A DNA stretch of 64,000 nucleotides from Algoriphagus terrigena DSM 22685. Lineage in GTDB: Bacteria; Bacteroidota; Bacteroidia; Cytophagales; Cyclobacteriaceae. Under the pieces are notes generated by a model that was given only the letters and a program-made list of their open reading frames with translations, did no database searches and had not been told where the DNA came from. Positions within the stretch are counted from its first letter, which is position 1, and each line of letters begins with the position of its first letter. Where the stretch lies: positions 310,001 to 374,000 of the forward strand of contig NZ_AUBW01000003.1 in NCBI RefSeq assembly GCF_000429445.1. Reading direction: 5' to 3'. Below, piece by piece: positions 10,068 to 19,287 of the stretch. The translations under genes were made by a program, and so were the position numbers.

Positions 10068-10772
10068 ATGAACAGAAGAGAAAATCTCAAGCTTTTATTC
10101 GCGGGTTCGTTGGGTACCGGCTTGGTACTGACGGCTTGTAGTCCAGAGGAGAAATTAGCCGATCTTTCGCCCAAGATCGCAGGTACTCCCGGCGGGAGAA
10201 TTCCGGAGGAAATAAAACGGGACAATGACCTGCTTTCGGACAAGTTTTTCACCGACCATGAAATGGCCATGTTGACCGTATTGGTGGACATCGTCATTCC
10301 AAAAGATGAAGTATCGGGCAGCGCGTCGGAAGCCAAAGTTCCGGATTACATCGAATTCATGATGAAGGATCAGCCAGCCAATCAGACTGCCTTTAGAGGT
10401 GGATTGATGTGGGTTGGCTTGCAGGCCACGGAGCGTTTTTCTAAACCCTTCACCGAGATCTCTGCCAGTCAGCAAATGGAAATCATCGATGAAATCGCCT
10501 GGCCTGACAAAGCTGCCAAAGAAGTGGAGGCTGGCGTGAAGTTCTTCAACCTGCTGAGAAACATGACGGTTTCCGGATTCTACACCACAGAGATCGGCTT
10601 CAAGGATATCGGCTATGTCGGAAATACGCCAAACGTCTGGGATGGACCTTCCAAAGAAGTAATGGATCAGTACGGCCTGGCGCTGGACGAAAAGTATCTC
10701 AACGTCTATCTGACTCCGGAAGGCAGAGGAAGCATCGCGACTTGGGATGAAGAGGGGAATTTGATTTCCTGA
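10068..10772 (+). CDS. gluconate 2-dehydrogenase subunit 3 family protein
   Basis: This 234-residue protein starts with a twin-arginine-like signal (MNRRENLKLLFAGS) that ends in a lipobox (LTAC, Cys24), so it may be a Tat-exported lipoprotein. The body carries the family features: HEMAMLTVLVDIVIPKDE near residue 65 and the MTVSGFYTTEIGFKDIGY segment near 165. It is the usual small partner of GMC dehydrogenases and probably carries the flavoprotein across the membrane by hitchhiking on its Tat signal. Only 11 bases separate it from the GMC gene, so the two are co-expressed. A terminator follows at about 10814. Confidence 0.9.
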   Translation: MNRRENLKLLFAGSLGTGLVLTACSPEEKLADLSPKIAGTPGGRIPEEIKRDNDLLSDKFFTDHEMAMLTVLVDIVIPKDEVSGSASEAKVPDYIEFMMKDQPANQTAFRGGLMWVGLQATERFSKPFTEISASQQMEIIDEIAWPDKAAKEVEAGVKFFNLLRNMTVSGFYTTEIGFKDIGYVGNTPNVWDGPSKEVMDQYGLALDEKYLNVYLTPEGRGSIATWDEEGNLIS

Positions 10773-10813
10773 GCTAAGAACTGACTGTCTTATTGATACT
10801 TGACTCGAACCCG

Positions 10814-10850
10814 AGGCCTTGTTGAATTTAGTTTCAGCAAGGCCTTTTTT
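10814..10850 (+). terminator. Rho-independent terminator ending the sugar-oxidation operon
   Basis: AGGCCTTG at 10814-10821 pairs with CAAGGCCT at 10838-10845, followed by a run of T to 10850. It closes the transcription unit that began upstream of the SusC gene. The rest of the 204-base gap to the next gene is AT-rich without a recognisable element. Confidence 0.8.
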
Positions 10851-10976
10851 GCTTTTACAGCTTGGCGAAAAATGCCCCACTCCAGCCGGAAATCGATTTT
10901 TTAGCATACTGGAACTATTTGATTTATATTCAGGTATTTATATTTCAAATCTGATTTCATTTTGTCGGCTTAGTAT

Positions 10977-13337
10977 ATGAATGATGCTCCGTTTTCTGCA
11001 CACCTGGATTTCCAACTTCTTTTTAAACAATGGGAACAAAGGTCTGATATCTCCAGAGCAGACACCTGTCTGTACAGAGATCTCCTCAACAGGGTCAAGC
11101 AATACCCGGATCTGAACCAAAGTCCAGTCGATCCGGAGTCGTTGAAGAAACCTGAAAACTTCCTGGGCTTCGGACTGATTCTGAGCTCACTGTTTCCCAT
11201 GTCAGGCCAGCAGGAAAAGCGGATCATCGCGCTGACTGCCCCTTTTGATCTAAAACCGATTTATTCCACGCCTGCCTTCAGCGAGCTCTTTCTCAATGAA
11301 GACGGAACGGTCAGAATCCCCAAAGACATGGATGTTGATCGGATTAATTTTAGCAAGATGCTGAATATGTACAGCAGGATTGTGGATCAGGTCTATGGAA
11401 TCAAGATGAATCAGGGACACCCATTGGTTTTCAAATATCGTGGCCCTAACGGGATCGCGCGGCATTTTCAGATTCGGATGAATTTCCAGTTTGTGCAGGT
11501 GACAGCAAAGGGCCCGCTGCCCAATATCCATGACAAGTCGGAGATCTGTACCAGTACAAGCCCTGATCACTATGATCTGGATAACTGGCTCAAAGTTTTG
11601 CCTTTAAGCCTGTTTGATTTCAGCGGTTTCCTGTTGCTCGAGGCGGACGACATCACCGTGTCTCAAAGTGTGGCCACGCTCAATGAGGCCGTGCTGAAAC
11701 AGGAGGAGATTTCCAACGAGGAATTCTTGGAAGTGGTCGAGGATTCAGTAAAATCACTGCTGGGAATCTCCGAGATCAAGGTCGGATTGGCTGCTTTGCG
11801 GCAGATCAAAGGCAAGCTAGTTTTCTCCAAAAACCGTCTGGCCAACAGCTACATTCTCAAGATGCTCTGCACGACTGGCAGCGAGCTTCCCTATCAGGGG
11901 ATTCTCAATTTCCTATCGACGATTCAAAAACCTGTGCTTCTCACCGAGCTTTCGATGGACTTCCCAGAAAGCGAGTTTATGTCCAAGGTAGTCGAATTGG
12001 GGGTGAAAGAAGTGATTCTTTATCCCCTGAAGCACCAGGGAGAACTGGTCGGTGTACTGGAGATCTGCTCGCTCGAGCACGATGCCTTTGAGCCGATCAT
12101 GCTCCATCACCTCGATATGCTGGCACCGTCGCTCTCGATCGCTTTCAACAAGCAGGCGGACCAACTGGATTCCAAGATCAAGTCGATCATTCGCAAGAAA
12201 TTCACTGCGATTCACCCGGTGGTAGAGTGGAAGTTTGACGAGATCGCGCTGGACTATGTACTGGAAGAGGAGGAGGGCAAAACTCCTGAGATCGCGCCGA
12301 TCAATTTTCAAAATGTGTTTCCTCTATATGCCGCTGTTGATGTGAAAAACTCTTCGCAGGAGAGAAACAGTGCGATTCAGCGTGACTTGCTGATTCAGCT
12401 TGGGCTGGCGAAGAACGTACTGGAAAACTCACGGGCAGCGCATTATTTGCCGCTTTTGGATCGGATGGTGGAAAAGATCGAGGAGTTTGAGGAGCGGATT
12501 CAGCTGATACTTGACACCGAGGAGGAGGTGAGAATCACAGAGTTTTTCACCCAGGAATTTGAGCCGACTTTCGATCATCTGAGCAAAACTTTCCCGGATT
12601 TGCTGGCGTCAGTTCAGGAATATTTCCATGCCGTCGATCCGCAGATGGGGGTCGTGTACATCCATCGAAAAGCCTTTGAGCAAAGTCTGAAGGAGATCAA
12701 CGTGCTGGTCGGACAGTATCTGGACCGAGAGGAAACCAAGATACAAAAGATGTTTCCCCACTATTTTGAGAAGTTCAAGACGGACGGGATCGAATACAAC
12801 ATCTATATCGGACAGTCGCTGGTCAAGGACAAGATTTTTGACCCTATCTATCTCAAAAATCTAAGGCTGTGGCAGCTTCAGACGCTGATCGACATCGTGA
12901 ATTTGGTTAAGGAGAAATCCCCTTCCCTGGATGTGCGTCTCGAGACGACCCAATTGATCTTGGCTCACAGCGCACCCCTGACGATCAGCTTCCGGCTGGA
13001 CGAACGGAAGTTTGACGTCGAGGGAGCCTACAACATCCGGTACGAGATCATCAAGAAGCGGATTGACAAAGCGCTGATACGGGGAACCAACGAGCGGCTG
13101 GTCCAGCCGGGCAAGATCGCCGTGGTCTATTCTCAGCCCAAGGATGCGAAAGAATACCTGGACTTCATCCATTTTTTCCAAAACAGGCAGCTGCTGGAAG
13201 AAAATATCGAACAGCTGGAACTGGAGGACATGCAGGGAGTGCACGGAATGAAGGCAATTCGAGTCACCGTGATTCCCAAAAAACTGCTCAATCAGAGCGG
13301 AAAATCAGAACTGATATCCGAAACTGAAGAACGGTAA
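10977..13337 (+). CDS. GAF domain-containing protein of unknown role
   Basis: This 786-residue soluble protein has no signal peptide or membrane segment. A GAF-like domain can be placed at about residues 250-390 (LLGISEIKVGLAAL... VKEVILYPLKHQGELVGVLEI ...FEPIMLHHLDMLAPSLSIAF). The remainder is long, acidic and mostly helical, with a motif VFPLYAAVDVKNSS shortly after the GAF domain that I have seen in similar-length Bacteroidota proteins. No histidine kinase, HTH or cyclase domain is visible, so it is not an obvious signalling output protein. It is monocistronic after a terminator. Its 3' end overlaps the convergent phosphatase gene by 33 bases. Function is unknown. Confidence 0.75.
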   Translation: MNDAPFSAHLDFQLLFKQWEQRSDISRADTCLYRDLLNRVKQYPDLNQSPVDPESLKKPENFLGFGLILSSLFPMSGQQEKRIIALTAPFDLKPIYSTPAFSELFLNEDGTVRIPKDMDVDRINFSKMLNMYSRIVDQVYGIKMNQGHPLVFKYRGPNGIARHFQIRMNFQFVQVTAKGPLPNIHDKSEICTSTSPDHYDLDNWLKVLPLSLFDFSGFLLLEADDITVSQSVATLNEAVLKQEEISNEEFLEVVEDSVKSLLGISEIKVGLAALRQIKGKLVFSKNRLANSYILKMLCTTGSELPYQGILNFLSTIQKPVLLTELSMDFPESEFMSKVVELGVKEVILYPLKHQGELVGVLEICSLEHDAFEPIMLHHLDMLAPSLSIAFNKQADQLDSKIKSIIRKKFTAIHPVVEWKFDEIALDYVLEEEEGKTPEIAPINFQNVFPLYAAVDVKNSSQERNSAIQRDLLIQLGLAKNVLENSRAAHYLPLLDRMVEKIEEFEERIQLILDTEEEVRITEFFTQEFEPTFDHLSKTFPDLLASVQEYFHAVDPQMGVVYIHRKAFEQSLKEINVLVGQYLDREETKIQKMFPHYFEKFKTDGIEYNIYIGQSLVKDKIFDPIYLKNLRLWQLQTLIDIVNLVKEKSPSLDVRLETTQLILAHSAPLTISFRLDERKFDVEGAYNIRYEIIKKRIDKALIRGTNERLVQPGKIAVVYSQPKDAKEYLDFIHFFQNRQLLEENIEQLELEDMQGVHGMKAIRVTVIPKKLLNQSGKSELISETEER

Positions 13338-16300
13338 GGTTTCCTCTTTGTTGACCCCGACGGAGAAAGTCGCTACAAACTGATTGATTGGAGCGATCCA
13401 GATGCCTCCTCCGAGGGAATTGTGCCAAGTGCCTGAGTCTTCCGTTTTCAGCCATACCCGGCCGACATCCCAAAAACCGAGCATCCCGACGGTAGCGGGA
13501 AGGACGGGAGTCTGGAGATTGAAGAGTTGAAGACGGAATTCCAGATTGTTGTAGAACATCGCGTCGCCGTTGTAGCGATACCTTCTGTGACCGCGGAGAT
13601 TGTTCATCCCGCCAAGAATCTGACCCTGGAAATATTCGTAGCTGCCAAAGTTTTTCCCGCCGCCGACCCGGTTGGCCCAGACCATCTTAGATGGATATCT
13701 AAAGGCCCAGTACAGCCTCAACTCAGCGCTGGCTGAAGTATAATCTTGCGCGTATTTGCTGATACCCTGGAAGTGCTGGATTTCCTGTCTGTAATAGAAT
13801 CCCCGCGTGGGCATACGCAGATTATCCCGCTTGTCAAACTCCAATAGGGCGGTCAATCCTCCGTAAAACTTCGCGTGGTCGATCACTTCGGGATCCACAT
13901 CGCTTTCGGGAGAGGTGATGAACTTGTTTTCGTTGTCGTCAGGGTCAAACCGATACACCTGATAGCTCGGCCCGACAGAGAATCGACCCACATCACCCAG
14001 CTGGGTTTGCAGACCTGTGCTGAGCTCGTACCAGCTAAATCGCGAGCGATAATAGTTGATGCTGTGTTCCTCTCGATCGTACTGGCTCTCGTTTCCCGCT
14101 CCGAAATAGTTGAAGACATAATCTGGAGCCTTCACGTCGGCCAGCCACACCAAATCCCAACTTCCAACCAGATCGACTGCCCGTCCTTTGTATTCCAGAT
14201 TGAAGGCGCCGGTTTTCATGGCATAATTTCCCGTCAGGGTATGCATCGCGGCGTAGGGTTTCTTTTTGAAGCCGTGCTTTTCCCAGAGGAATCCCGCACC
14301 CAGAAATATCCCGTCATCGTGGTTGAATTCGACTGACGCGAGCGGCATGAGCTTGTCGTATTTGAATGCCAGCCGATCATAGGAGAGATAGTCCGGATTT
14401 GGCGCTTGTTTGATCTTCAGGTTTGGGCCCGAGATGGTCGATTCGCTTTTTTTCGGAACATACACGAAGTGCTTTTTTCCGCTCAGGGTAGCAGAATCGA
14501 GGAGTTCCTTTTTTCCTTCCCCAGGGATCACTCGGATTAGAATTTTGTTTTTGCCGTCACCTTCCCAGATAAACCTGTCGTCACCCTTCAATCCGTAAAG
14601 CCGGATTTCATCCGTTTCTTCAGGAGAGAAGGTTCGGTTGTAGATCCGCTGCTCGAGCTCGCCGTCCTTGGCGATCTTTCGAACCTCGACCTCGACTTTG
14701 CCATCGGGCAGATGTTTGATTTCAAATTCTTCGTTCTTGTTGGTGCCTACCACGTCGACGCTATTGGACAGGAAGTCATAATATTCCAACGCCTTTTCCT
14801 TTAGCCAGGATTTTCTGGCCAAAAGCTTCGCCTGGATCACCGGAGCGTCCTTTTCGCTTACTTCCTTAGGCCAGTCCTGAAAGGCTCCAGCGATGGCGTC
14901 GTCGCTTAGCTTGGGCAGGAGTTGGTCGATCTCTTCCTCCCAGTCTTTTCGGTCCAGATCTGCCATGAAGCTCCTGTCAAAATAGCGCCCGTTAAACATG
15001 AATCCATTAACGTTTTTCAGTTCATAGTCAAAACCCTGAAACTTCGGGTTGGCCCATTTTCGGCTGGCTATTTTTGGAAAAAAGCCCTCGTTCAGGAAGA
15101 AAGCCTGGTCTCGGTCTCGAGGCATGGGACTGAATTCCAGCCCATTTTTACCCTTCTCAGCCACCCATCTCCACTGATCGTCATGCCGGTCCCAATCCGC
15201 AATCCAGAGGTCAAAAAGCCGCGCTTTCAACACGTGCTTTTGCTTCACCTGATGGTCGTTGTCTTTGTGCAGTTCCTTCAGCATCTTGTCTGTGCTGTAG
15301 AATTCGACTTCGTCAGAGGCTTGCGCACTGGCAATTTCCCGCTCCTCGAAGAGATAAAGAGCATCGGCAAAATCCTGCCTAAAAACTCCCAAAAGCGGGT
15401 CATCCGGCAGATAGACGATCTTTGGATTGGTGTGAATGATCCCCACACTCTCTGCCAAACGTGCCACGGCTAGGGAAGCGTACGGGTGGGAAGCGGAGAT
15501 CTGGTCCTGTACGATATCCTTGGCGATAGTCTGGCGGAGGGGAGCCGGGATGGCATTTTCCGGGTATTTGTTGACCGACCTGAGGACAAATTCCTTTCCG
15601 TTGGGATTTTCCACCCGCAGAGACTTGGTCTGCATGCCCCCGCCGCGCTGGAGGATGGTCAGGCCGCCTTTTTCTTTCGTGAGATCCAGGGTTGGGAAAG
15701 TTGCAGGAATGGCCCAAGTTTCCCGATAGTTTGTCCCTAGAAACGCCCGATGAAATTTCCCTTTTTGGTATTGGAGCGAAATGGGCTCGGTGACGCTCGC
15801 AGGGATTTTTCGTTCAAAAAGTTTAAGCTCTTCCGGAACCAGCGCAAAGGGCTGGATAAGATCTGTCTGATGAAGGGGAGCCTCTTTGCTAGGGTCGAGA
15901 AAAGTCAGACTTACCCGATGGTTCTGATAGAAATCCAAGTAGGCATAGCCTTGGTTGTTGTAGGTGAATTCTGCCGGATTATGCTTCTTGATATAGGTGT
16001 TTTTTGCGCCCGATCCGGATACGACGTAGTGATTACTACCTTCCCGTGTATAGAAAAGCCCGTGCTCGTGGCCAGAAAGCTGGATCACGTGCGGGTGGAG
16101 TGCAAAAACTCCCTCCAAAGCCCCGATAAAAGCCTGATATTTTGGATGGGGAATATCCTGAATGTCACCAAAGAGTGTCCGATAGATCGGGTAGATGGAG
16201 CCGATGACTGGGAGCGGGATATAGAGGTTTTCCTGGGCGGCAGTCAGCGGAAAAAGGTGGTCTTTCAAGCTATATGCGCCATTGTGAGGGCCATAGGCTC

Positions 16301-16946
16301 TCATGGGGTGATGCATCGCAAAGAGGACAACCTTGTCCTGGTTTTCTTCCAGAAGATAGGAAATGGCTGCGATGATCTCCTCTTCGGTTTTGAACTCGCA
16401 GTCAGAGTCCGCGCCTGGCCTATCATTCGTGTGAAACCACCACTGGCTGTCCAGCGTGATCAGAAGTGTGTTTTCGTCGAGCGGGATCGCGGTCGGTCCG
16501 GGACAGGCGCTTTCCGGAACCCAATGAACCCGGTCTTTTGGGAAGTTTTCCCCGATGAATTCTTCCGCCCGGAGCACCGCATTCCAGCCGTCGGATTTCC
16601 CTTTTTCCCAATCGTGGTTGCCGGGAACCATCCAAATCTGGCCGGGCAGTTCAGACCAAATGTCCAGTTGAGCCCGCAGAATTGACTCTGCTTCCGCCCG
16701 GTTTTCGGCATCCTCAGCCGGCAGTCCGAGTGGATAAATGTTATCACCCAAGTAGATCAAATGGGTCGGGACAGTCGGTTTCAAAAGTAATCTGGATCTG
16801 AGATTTTCGACTACGGGATGCTCTCCGTCCTCCATCTCTCCTGCATCTCCGATGAGGTAAATCCGCATCTTCAAAAGTGAATCCTGCGCCTCTGCCTGCC
16901 ATGAGACGAGCAGTAACAGCAAGGTCAGTAAGACAATCGGCCTCAT
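13305..16946 (-). CDS. calcineurin-like metallophosphoesterase fused to a BamA/D15-type outer membrane barrel
   Basis: This 1213-residue protein has a signal peptide (1-20) and an N-terminal metallophosphatase domain at about 27-300 with all motifs: GDAGE (33-37), GDNIY (67-71), GNHD (109-112), HHP and GHEHG (about 291-295). A long middle region follows, and from roughly residue 800 the sequence turns into beta strands with GGMNNLRGHRRYRYNGD and ends in the aromatic FSFGYQF, as in the Omp85/surface-antigen barrel. It is probably an outer-membrane-anchored phosphatase. Its ATG overlaps the stop of the SdiA-regulated-type gene by four bases (ATGA), so the two are translationally coupled. The substrate is unknown. 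Its 3' end overlaps the convergent GAF gene. Confidence 0.85.
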   Translation of the reverse strand: MRPIVLLTLLLLLVSWQAEAQDSLLKMRIYLIGDAGEMEDGEHPVVENLRSRLLLKPTVPTHLIYLGDNIYPLGLPAEDAENRAEAESILRAQLDIWSELPGQIWMVPGNHDWEKGKSDGWNAVLRAEEFIGENFPKDRVHWVPESACPGPTAIPLDENTLLITLDSQWWFHTNDRPGADSDCEFKTEEEIIAAISYLLEENQDKVVLFAMHHPMRAYGPHNGAYSLKDHLFPLTAAQENLYIPLPVIGSIYPIYRTLFGDIQDIPHPKYQAFIGALEGVFALHPHVIQLSGHEHGLFYTREGSNHYVVSGSGAKNTYIKKHNPAEFTYNNQGYAYLDFYQNHRVSLTFLDPSKEAPLHQTDLIQPFALVPEELKLFERKIPASVTEPISLQYQKGKFHRAFLGTNYRETWAIPATFPTLDLTKEKGGLTILQRGGGMQTKSLRVENPNGKEFVLRSVNKYPENAIPAPLRQTIAKDIVQDQISASHPYASLAVARLAESVGIIHTNPKIVYLPDDPLLGVFRQDFADALYLFEEREIASAQASDEVEFYSTDKMLKELHKDNDHQVKQKHVLKARLFDLWIADWDRHDDQWRWVAEKGKNGLEFSPMPRDRDQAFFLNEGFFPKIASRKWANPKFQGFDYELKNVNGFMFNGRYFDRSFMADLDRKDWEEEIDQLLPKLSDDAIAGAFQDWPKEVSEKDAPVIQAKLLARKSWLKEKALEYYDFLSNSVDVVGTNKNEEFEIKHLPDGKVEVEVRKIAKDGELEQRIYNRTFSPEETDEIRLYGLKGDDRFIWEGDGKNKILIRVIPGEGKKELLDSATLSGKKHFVYVPKKSESTISGPNLKIKQAPNPDYLSYDRLAFKYDKLMPLASVEFNHDDGIFLGAGFLWEKHGFKKKPYAAMHTLTGNYAMKTGAFNLEYKGRAVDLVGSWDLVWLADVKAPDYVFNYFGAGNESQYDREEHSINYYRSRFSWYELSTGLQTQLGDVGRFSVGPSYQVYRFDPDDNENKFITSPESDVDPEVIDHAKFYGGLTALLEFDKRDNLRMPTRGFYYRQEIQHFQGISKYAQDYTSASAELRLYWAFRYPSKMVWANRVGGGKNFGSYEYFQGQILGGMNNLRGHRRYRYNGDAMFYNNLEFRLQLFNLQTPVLPATVGMLGFWDVGRVWLKTEDSGTWHNSLGGGIWIAPINQFVATFSVGVNKEETLPFFSFGYQF

Positions 16947-17791
16947 GGCTGGTAGCTGAAAACCAAAATATTTGCTCTGCCATCTCCAGCCTCGTTGGAG
17001 ATATAGAGCGTTCCGTCCGGAGCAAAAGTCATCCCCTCAGGTTGCTTGAAAAGAGAGGGGTTTAGAGGAAAAACCGCTGTTGGCTTCATGGTTTTGTCCA
17101 GAGTCATCAGCCATTTTCCCGTGGAGGAGAGCAGAAAATACTCCTTGGTCAGCGGATGGGCGGCTACTGCCGAAGGCTGGAGCTTAAGTCCGTCCAGCAC
17201 TTTGTCGGAAAGTAAACCAGTCAGTTGGCTTCTTTCGATTGTTCCCGCAGGCAAAGAATCAAAGCTCATAGTTTCCAGGTCAAATTTGAAAAAAGAGGAG
17301 TTGTGGGAGTTTTTGTCCCATTCACAGACTTTACAAAAAACCCAAATAAATGGTTCGCCAATAGCCGAGGTGAAAGCCTCCAAATCGCGCTTTTTATGCA
17401 CTGGAAACTCGAAAATCACGGTTTGGCTATCTTTTTCCCTGAAATCTACAACTTGGTATAGGTTGCCGTTACTCCTCAACACCCACGCTGTATCGCCTCT
17501 TACTAGGACGTCTTCGATGTCCTGGTTTTTTTCAAACTTCTTTTTCTTCAGGATCTTGCCCGTCTCTGGATCGAGCCGATAGATGATGGAGGATTCGTCC
17601 TCGATGGCCAGCAGCTCGTTTTCCTGCCAAGCAATGCCCGAGATCTCTTCCATCTCGTCAGGTAAAAGAATCCGCTCCATCCGATCCAGCGAATAGCCGG
17701 GCGGAAGACTGAAGGCGGGAGGAGCCTTACCGGCGGTCTGATCGCAGGATTCAAAAAGGACCAATAGGAAAATGAGAAGGGGGTATCGCAT
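16943..17791 (-). CDS. SdiA-regulated domain lipoprotein (beta-propeller)
   Basis: This 282-residue protein is read from the ATG at 17791; an in-frame extension upstream exists, but only this start exposes a proper signal peptide with lipobox FESC (Cys16). The body repeats short beta motifs (EEISGIAWQENELLAIEDE, IYRLDPETGKILKK, EGMTFAPDGTLYISNE) typical of SdiA-regulated/YjiK-like six-bladed propellers. It overlaps the next gene by ATGA and so is made together with the phosphatase-barrel fusion. A role as a surface or periplasmic binding propeller supporting that enzyme is inference. Fifty-eight bases separate it from the divergent HD-domain gene if both chosen starts are right. Confidence 0.8.
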   Translation of the reverse strand: MRYPLLIFLLVLFESCDQTAGKAPPAFSLPPGYSLDRMERILLPDEMEEISGIAWQENELLAIEDESSIIYRLDPETGKILKKKKFEKNQDIEDVLVRGDTAWVLRSNGNLYQVVDFREKDSQTVIFEFPVHKKRDLEAFTSAIGEPFIWVFCKVCEWDKNSHNSSFFKFDLETMSFDSLPAGTIERSQLTGLLSDKVLDGLKLQPSAVAAHPLTKEYFLLSSTGKWLMTLDKTMKPTAVFPLNPSLFKQPEGMTFAPDGTLYISNEAGDGRANILVFSYQP

Positions 17792-17849
17792 CGTTTTTAG
17801 ATCAGAACCAATTATCTTCCAGCTGCGTGCAAAAGTTAAATCAACCGAA

Positions 17850-19046
17850 GTGAATATCCTATCAGAAAAGTTTGAAGCCTGGATTCGGGACATGTTTGCC
17901 AGTCGGCAAAAAAAGGAGGTTTGTTACCATAACATCGGCCATACGTCCTTTATGGTACAGAAAGTTCGGGAAATGGGAGAGTTTTACCAGTTTTCTGATC
18001 AGGATCAGGAAGATTTGTTTTACACCGCCTGGCTTCATGATGTGGGATATTGGGATGGGGGCGCAGAGGGACATGAAGCACGTGGGGCTGAGATGGCGCA
18101 GGATATTTTGACTGACTTTGGCCTACCGCAGAGTCGGATCGACCGCATCAAAAATGCGATCATGGCAACCCGGATGCCCCAGTCTCCCGCGGACCTCTTT
18201 GAGTCCATCGTCTGTGACGCAGACCTGTATCACCTCGGCACGGAATCCTACTACGATCAAACGCTTTTGCTTAAATGCGAAAACGAAAATGCAGGAACAC
18301 ATCCCACGGATCTAAGAGACTGGCTGGTCGAATCCAGCAAATTTACCCGCAAGCACCGCTACCATACCAGCTTTGGGCAGCGCTACCTCGAGCCGGTGAA
18401 AAGGGTCAATTTGAAGTATCTGGAGCTGAAGATCGAGCAACTGGAGTCAGAGGCCCACGGCGGGAAGGAAAAGAAAAAGGACAAGAAGGAGAAAAAGGAC
18501 AAGTCCAAACCCGAGCGTGGTGTGGAGACGCTCTTTCGGGTGACTTCGGCCAACCACATGGAGCTGTCGGCGATGGCGGATACCAAGGCCAACATCATGA
18601 TCTCGGTCAATTCGATCATCATCTCTATCGTCGTGACGATCCTGATCCGGAAGCTGGAGGAGTTTCCCAACTATACCATCCCGGCGATTTTGCTGATCAG
18701 TACCTGTCTGATCGCCATGGTGTTTTCCATCTTGGCGACCCGGCCAAAAGTAACCAAGGGAGTCGTCACCAAAGAAGATATTGCCAATAAGGAAGGGAAT
18801 CTGCTCTATTTTGGCAACTTCTATCAGATGTCTCTCGCGGACTACTCAGACGGCATGAGCAAGATGCTGGGAGATTCAGACTATCTCTATGGCACAATGA
18901 CGCGCGACATCTACTACCTGGGCAAAGTGCTGGGTAAGAAATATCTGATGCTCCGCAAAAGTTATAATGTGTTTATGTTTGGCTTTATCATCTCGGTGCT
19001 GGCCTTCCTGATCGCCAGTTTGTTTTTTGAGGCGCAACAATACTAA
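17850..19046 (+). CDS. HD domain phosphohydrolase fused to a Pycsar-effector-type membrane domain
   Basis: This 398-residue protein is read from GTG 17850; an in-frame ATG at 17772 would overlap the divergent gene's start and adds unconserved-looking residues. Residues 20-200 form an HD hydrolase domain with His27, His63-Asp64 and Asp123 (WLHDVGYW, VCDADLYHLG). A lysine-rich linker at about 204-222 leads to a C-terminal domain at 228-398 with ANHMELSAMADTKANIMISV and three hydrophobic helices, matching the Pycsar effector membrane domain (PycTM). In Pycsar defence such domains are triggered by cyclic pyrimidine nucleotides from PycC, but no cyclase gene is next to this one. It may be a housekeeping relative. 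The HD part could degrade a nucleotide signal; that is inference. Confidence 0.82.
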   Translation: MNILSEKFEAWIRDMFASRQKKEVCYHNIGHTSFMVQKVREMGEFYQFSDQDQEDLFYTAWLHDVGYWDGGAEGHEARGAEMAQDILTDFGLPQSRIDRIKNAIMATRMPQSPADLFESIVCDADLYHLGTESYYDQTLLLKCENENAGTHPTDLRDWLVESSKFTRKHRYHTSFGQRYLEPVKRVNLKYLELKIEQLESEAHGGKEKKKDKKEKKDKSKPERGVETLFRVTSANHMELSAMADTKANIMISVNSIIISIVVTILIRKLEEFPNYTIPAILLISTCLIAMVFSILATRPKVTKGVVTKEDIANKEGNLLYFGNFYQMSLADYSDGMSKMLGDSDYLYGTMTRDIYYLGKVLGKKYLMLRKSYNVFMFGFIISVLAFLIASLFFEAQQY

Positions 19047-19287
19047 GCAGATTTGGGGGCTGAGGAGGTCTGATTTTGTATTTCATTTGTCTGACTACCC
19101 TGTATTTTCCGGTATCTCAAGGACTTTCCCCTGACCAAAGTTCAAGTCGGGTGCTGTCTGTTGACGGATTATCTACGCAAAACCCCGCTCCATCTTCTTG
19201 GACACTATAATGATGGACTACCATGAGTTATTTTTACGCCCATGTAGCGGCGGAGTATTTTGCTGCGTCATGGATGAAAATTGATTA

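Noticed and set aside
15750..16685. 311-codon plus-strand open frame
   Set aside because: Opposite-strand shadow of the phosphatase-barrel gene, whose motifs are intact.
17772..17849. N-terminal extension of the HD/PycTM protein
   Set aside because: It would overlap the divergent lipoprotein start and adds residues that resemble no part of an HD domain.
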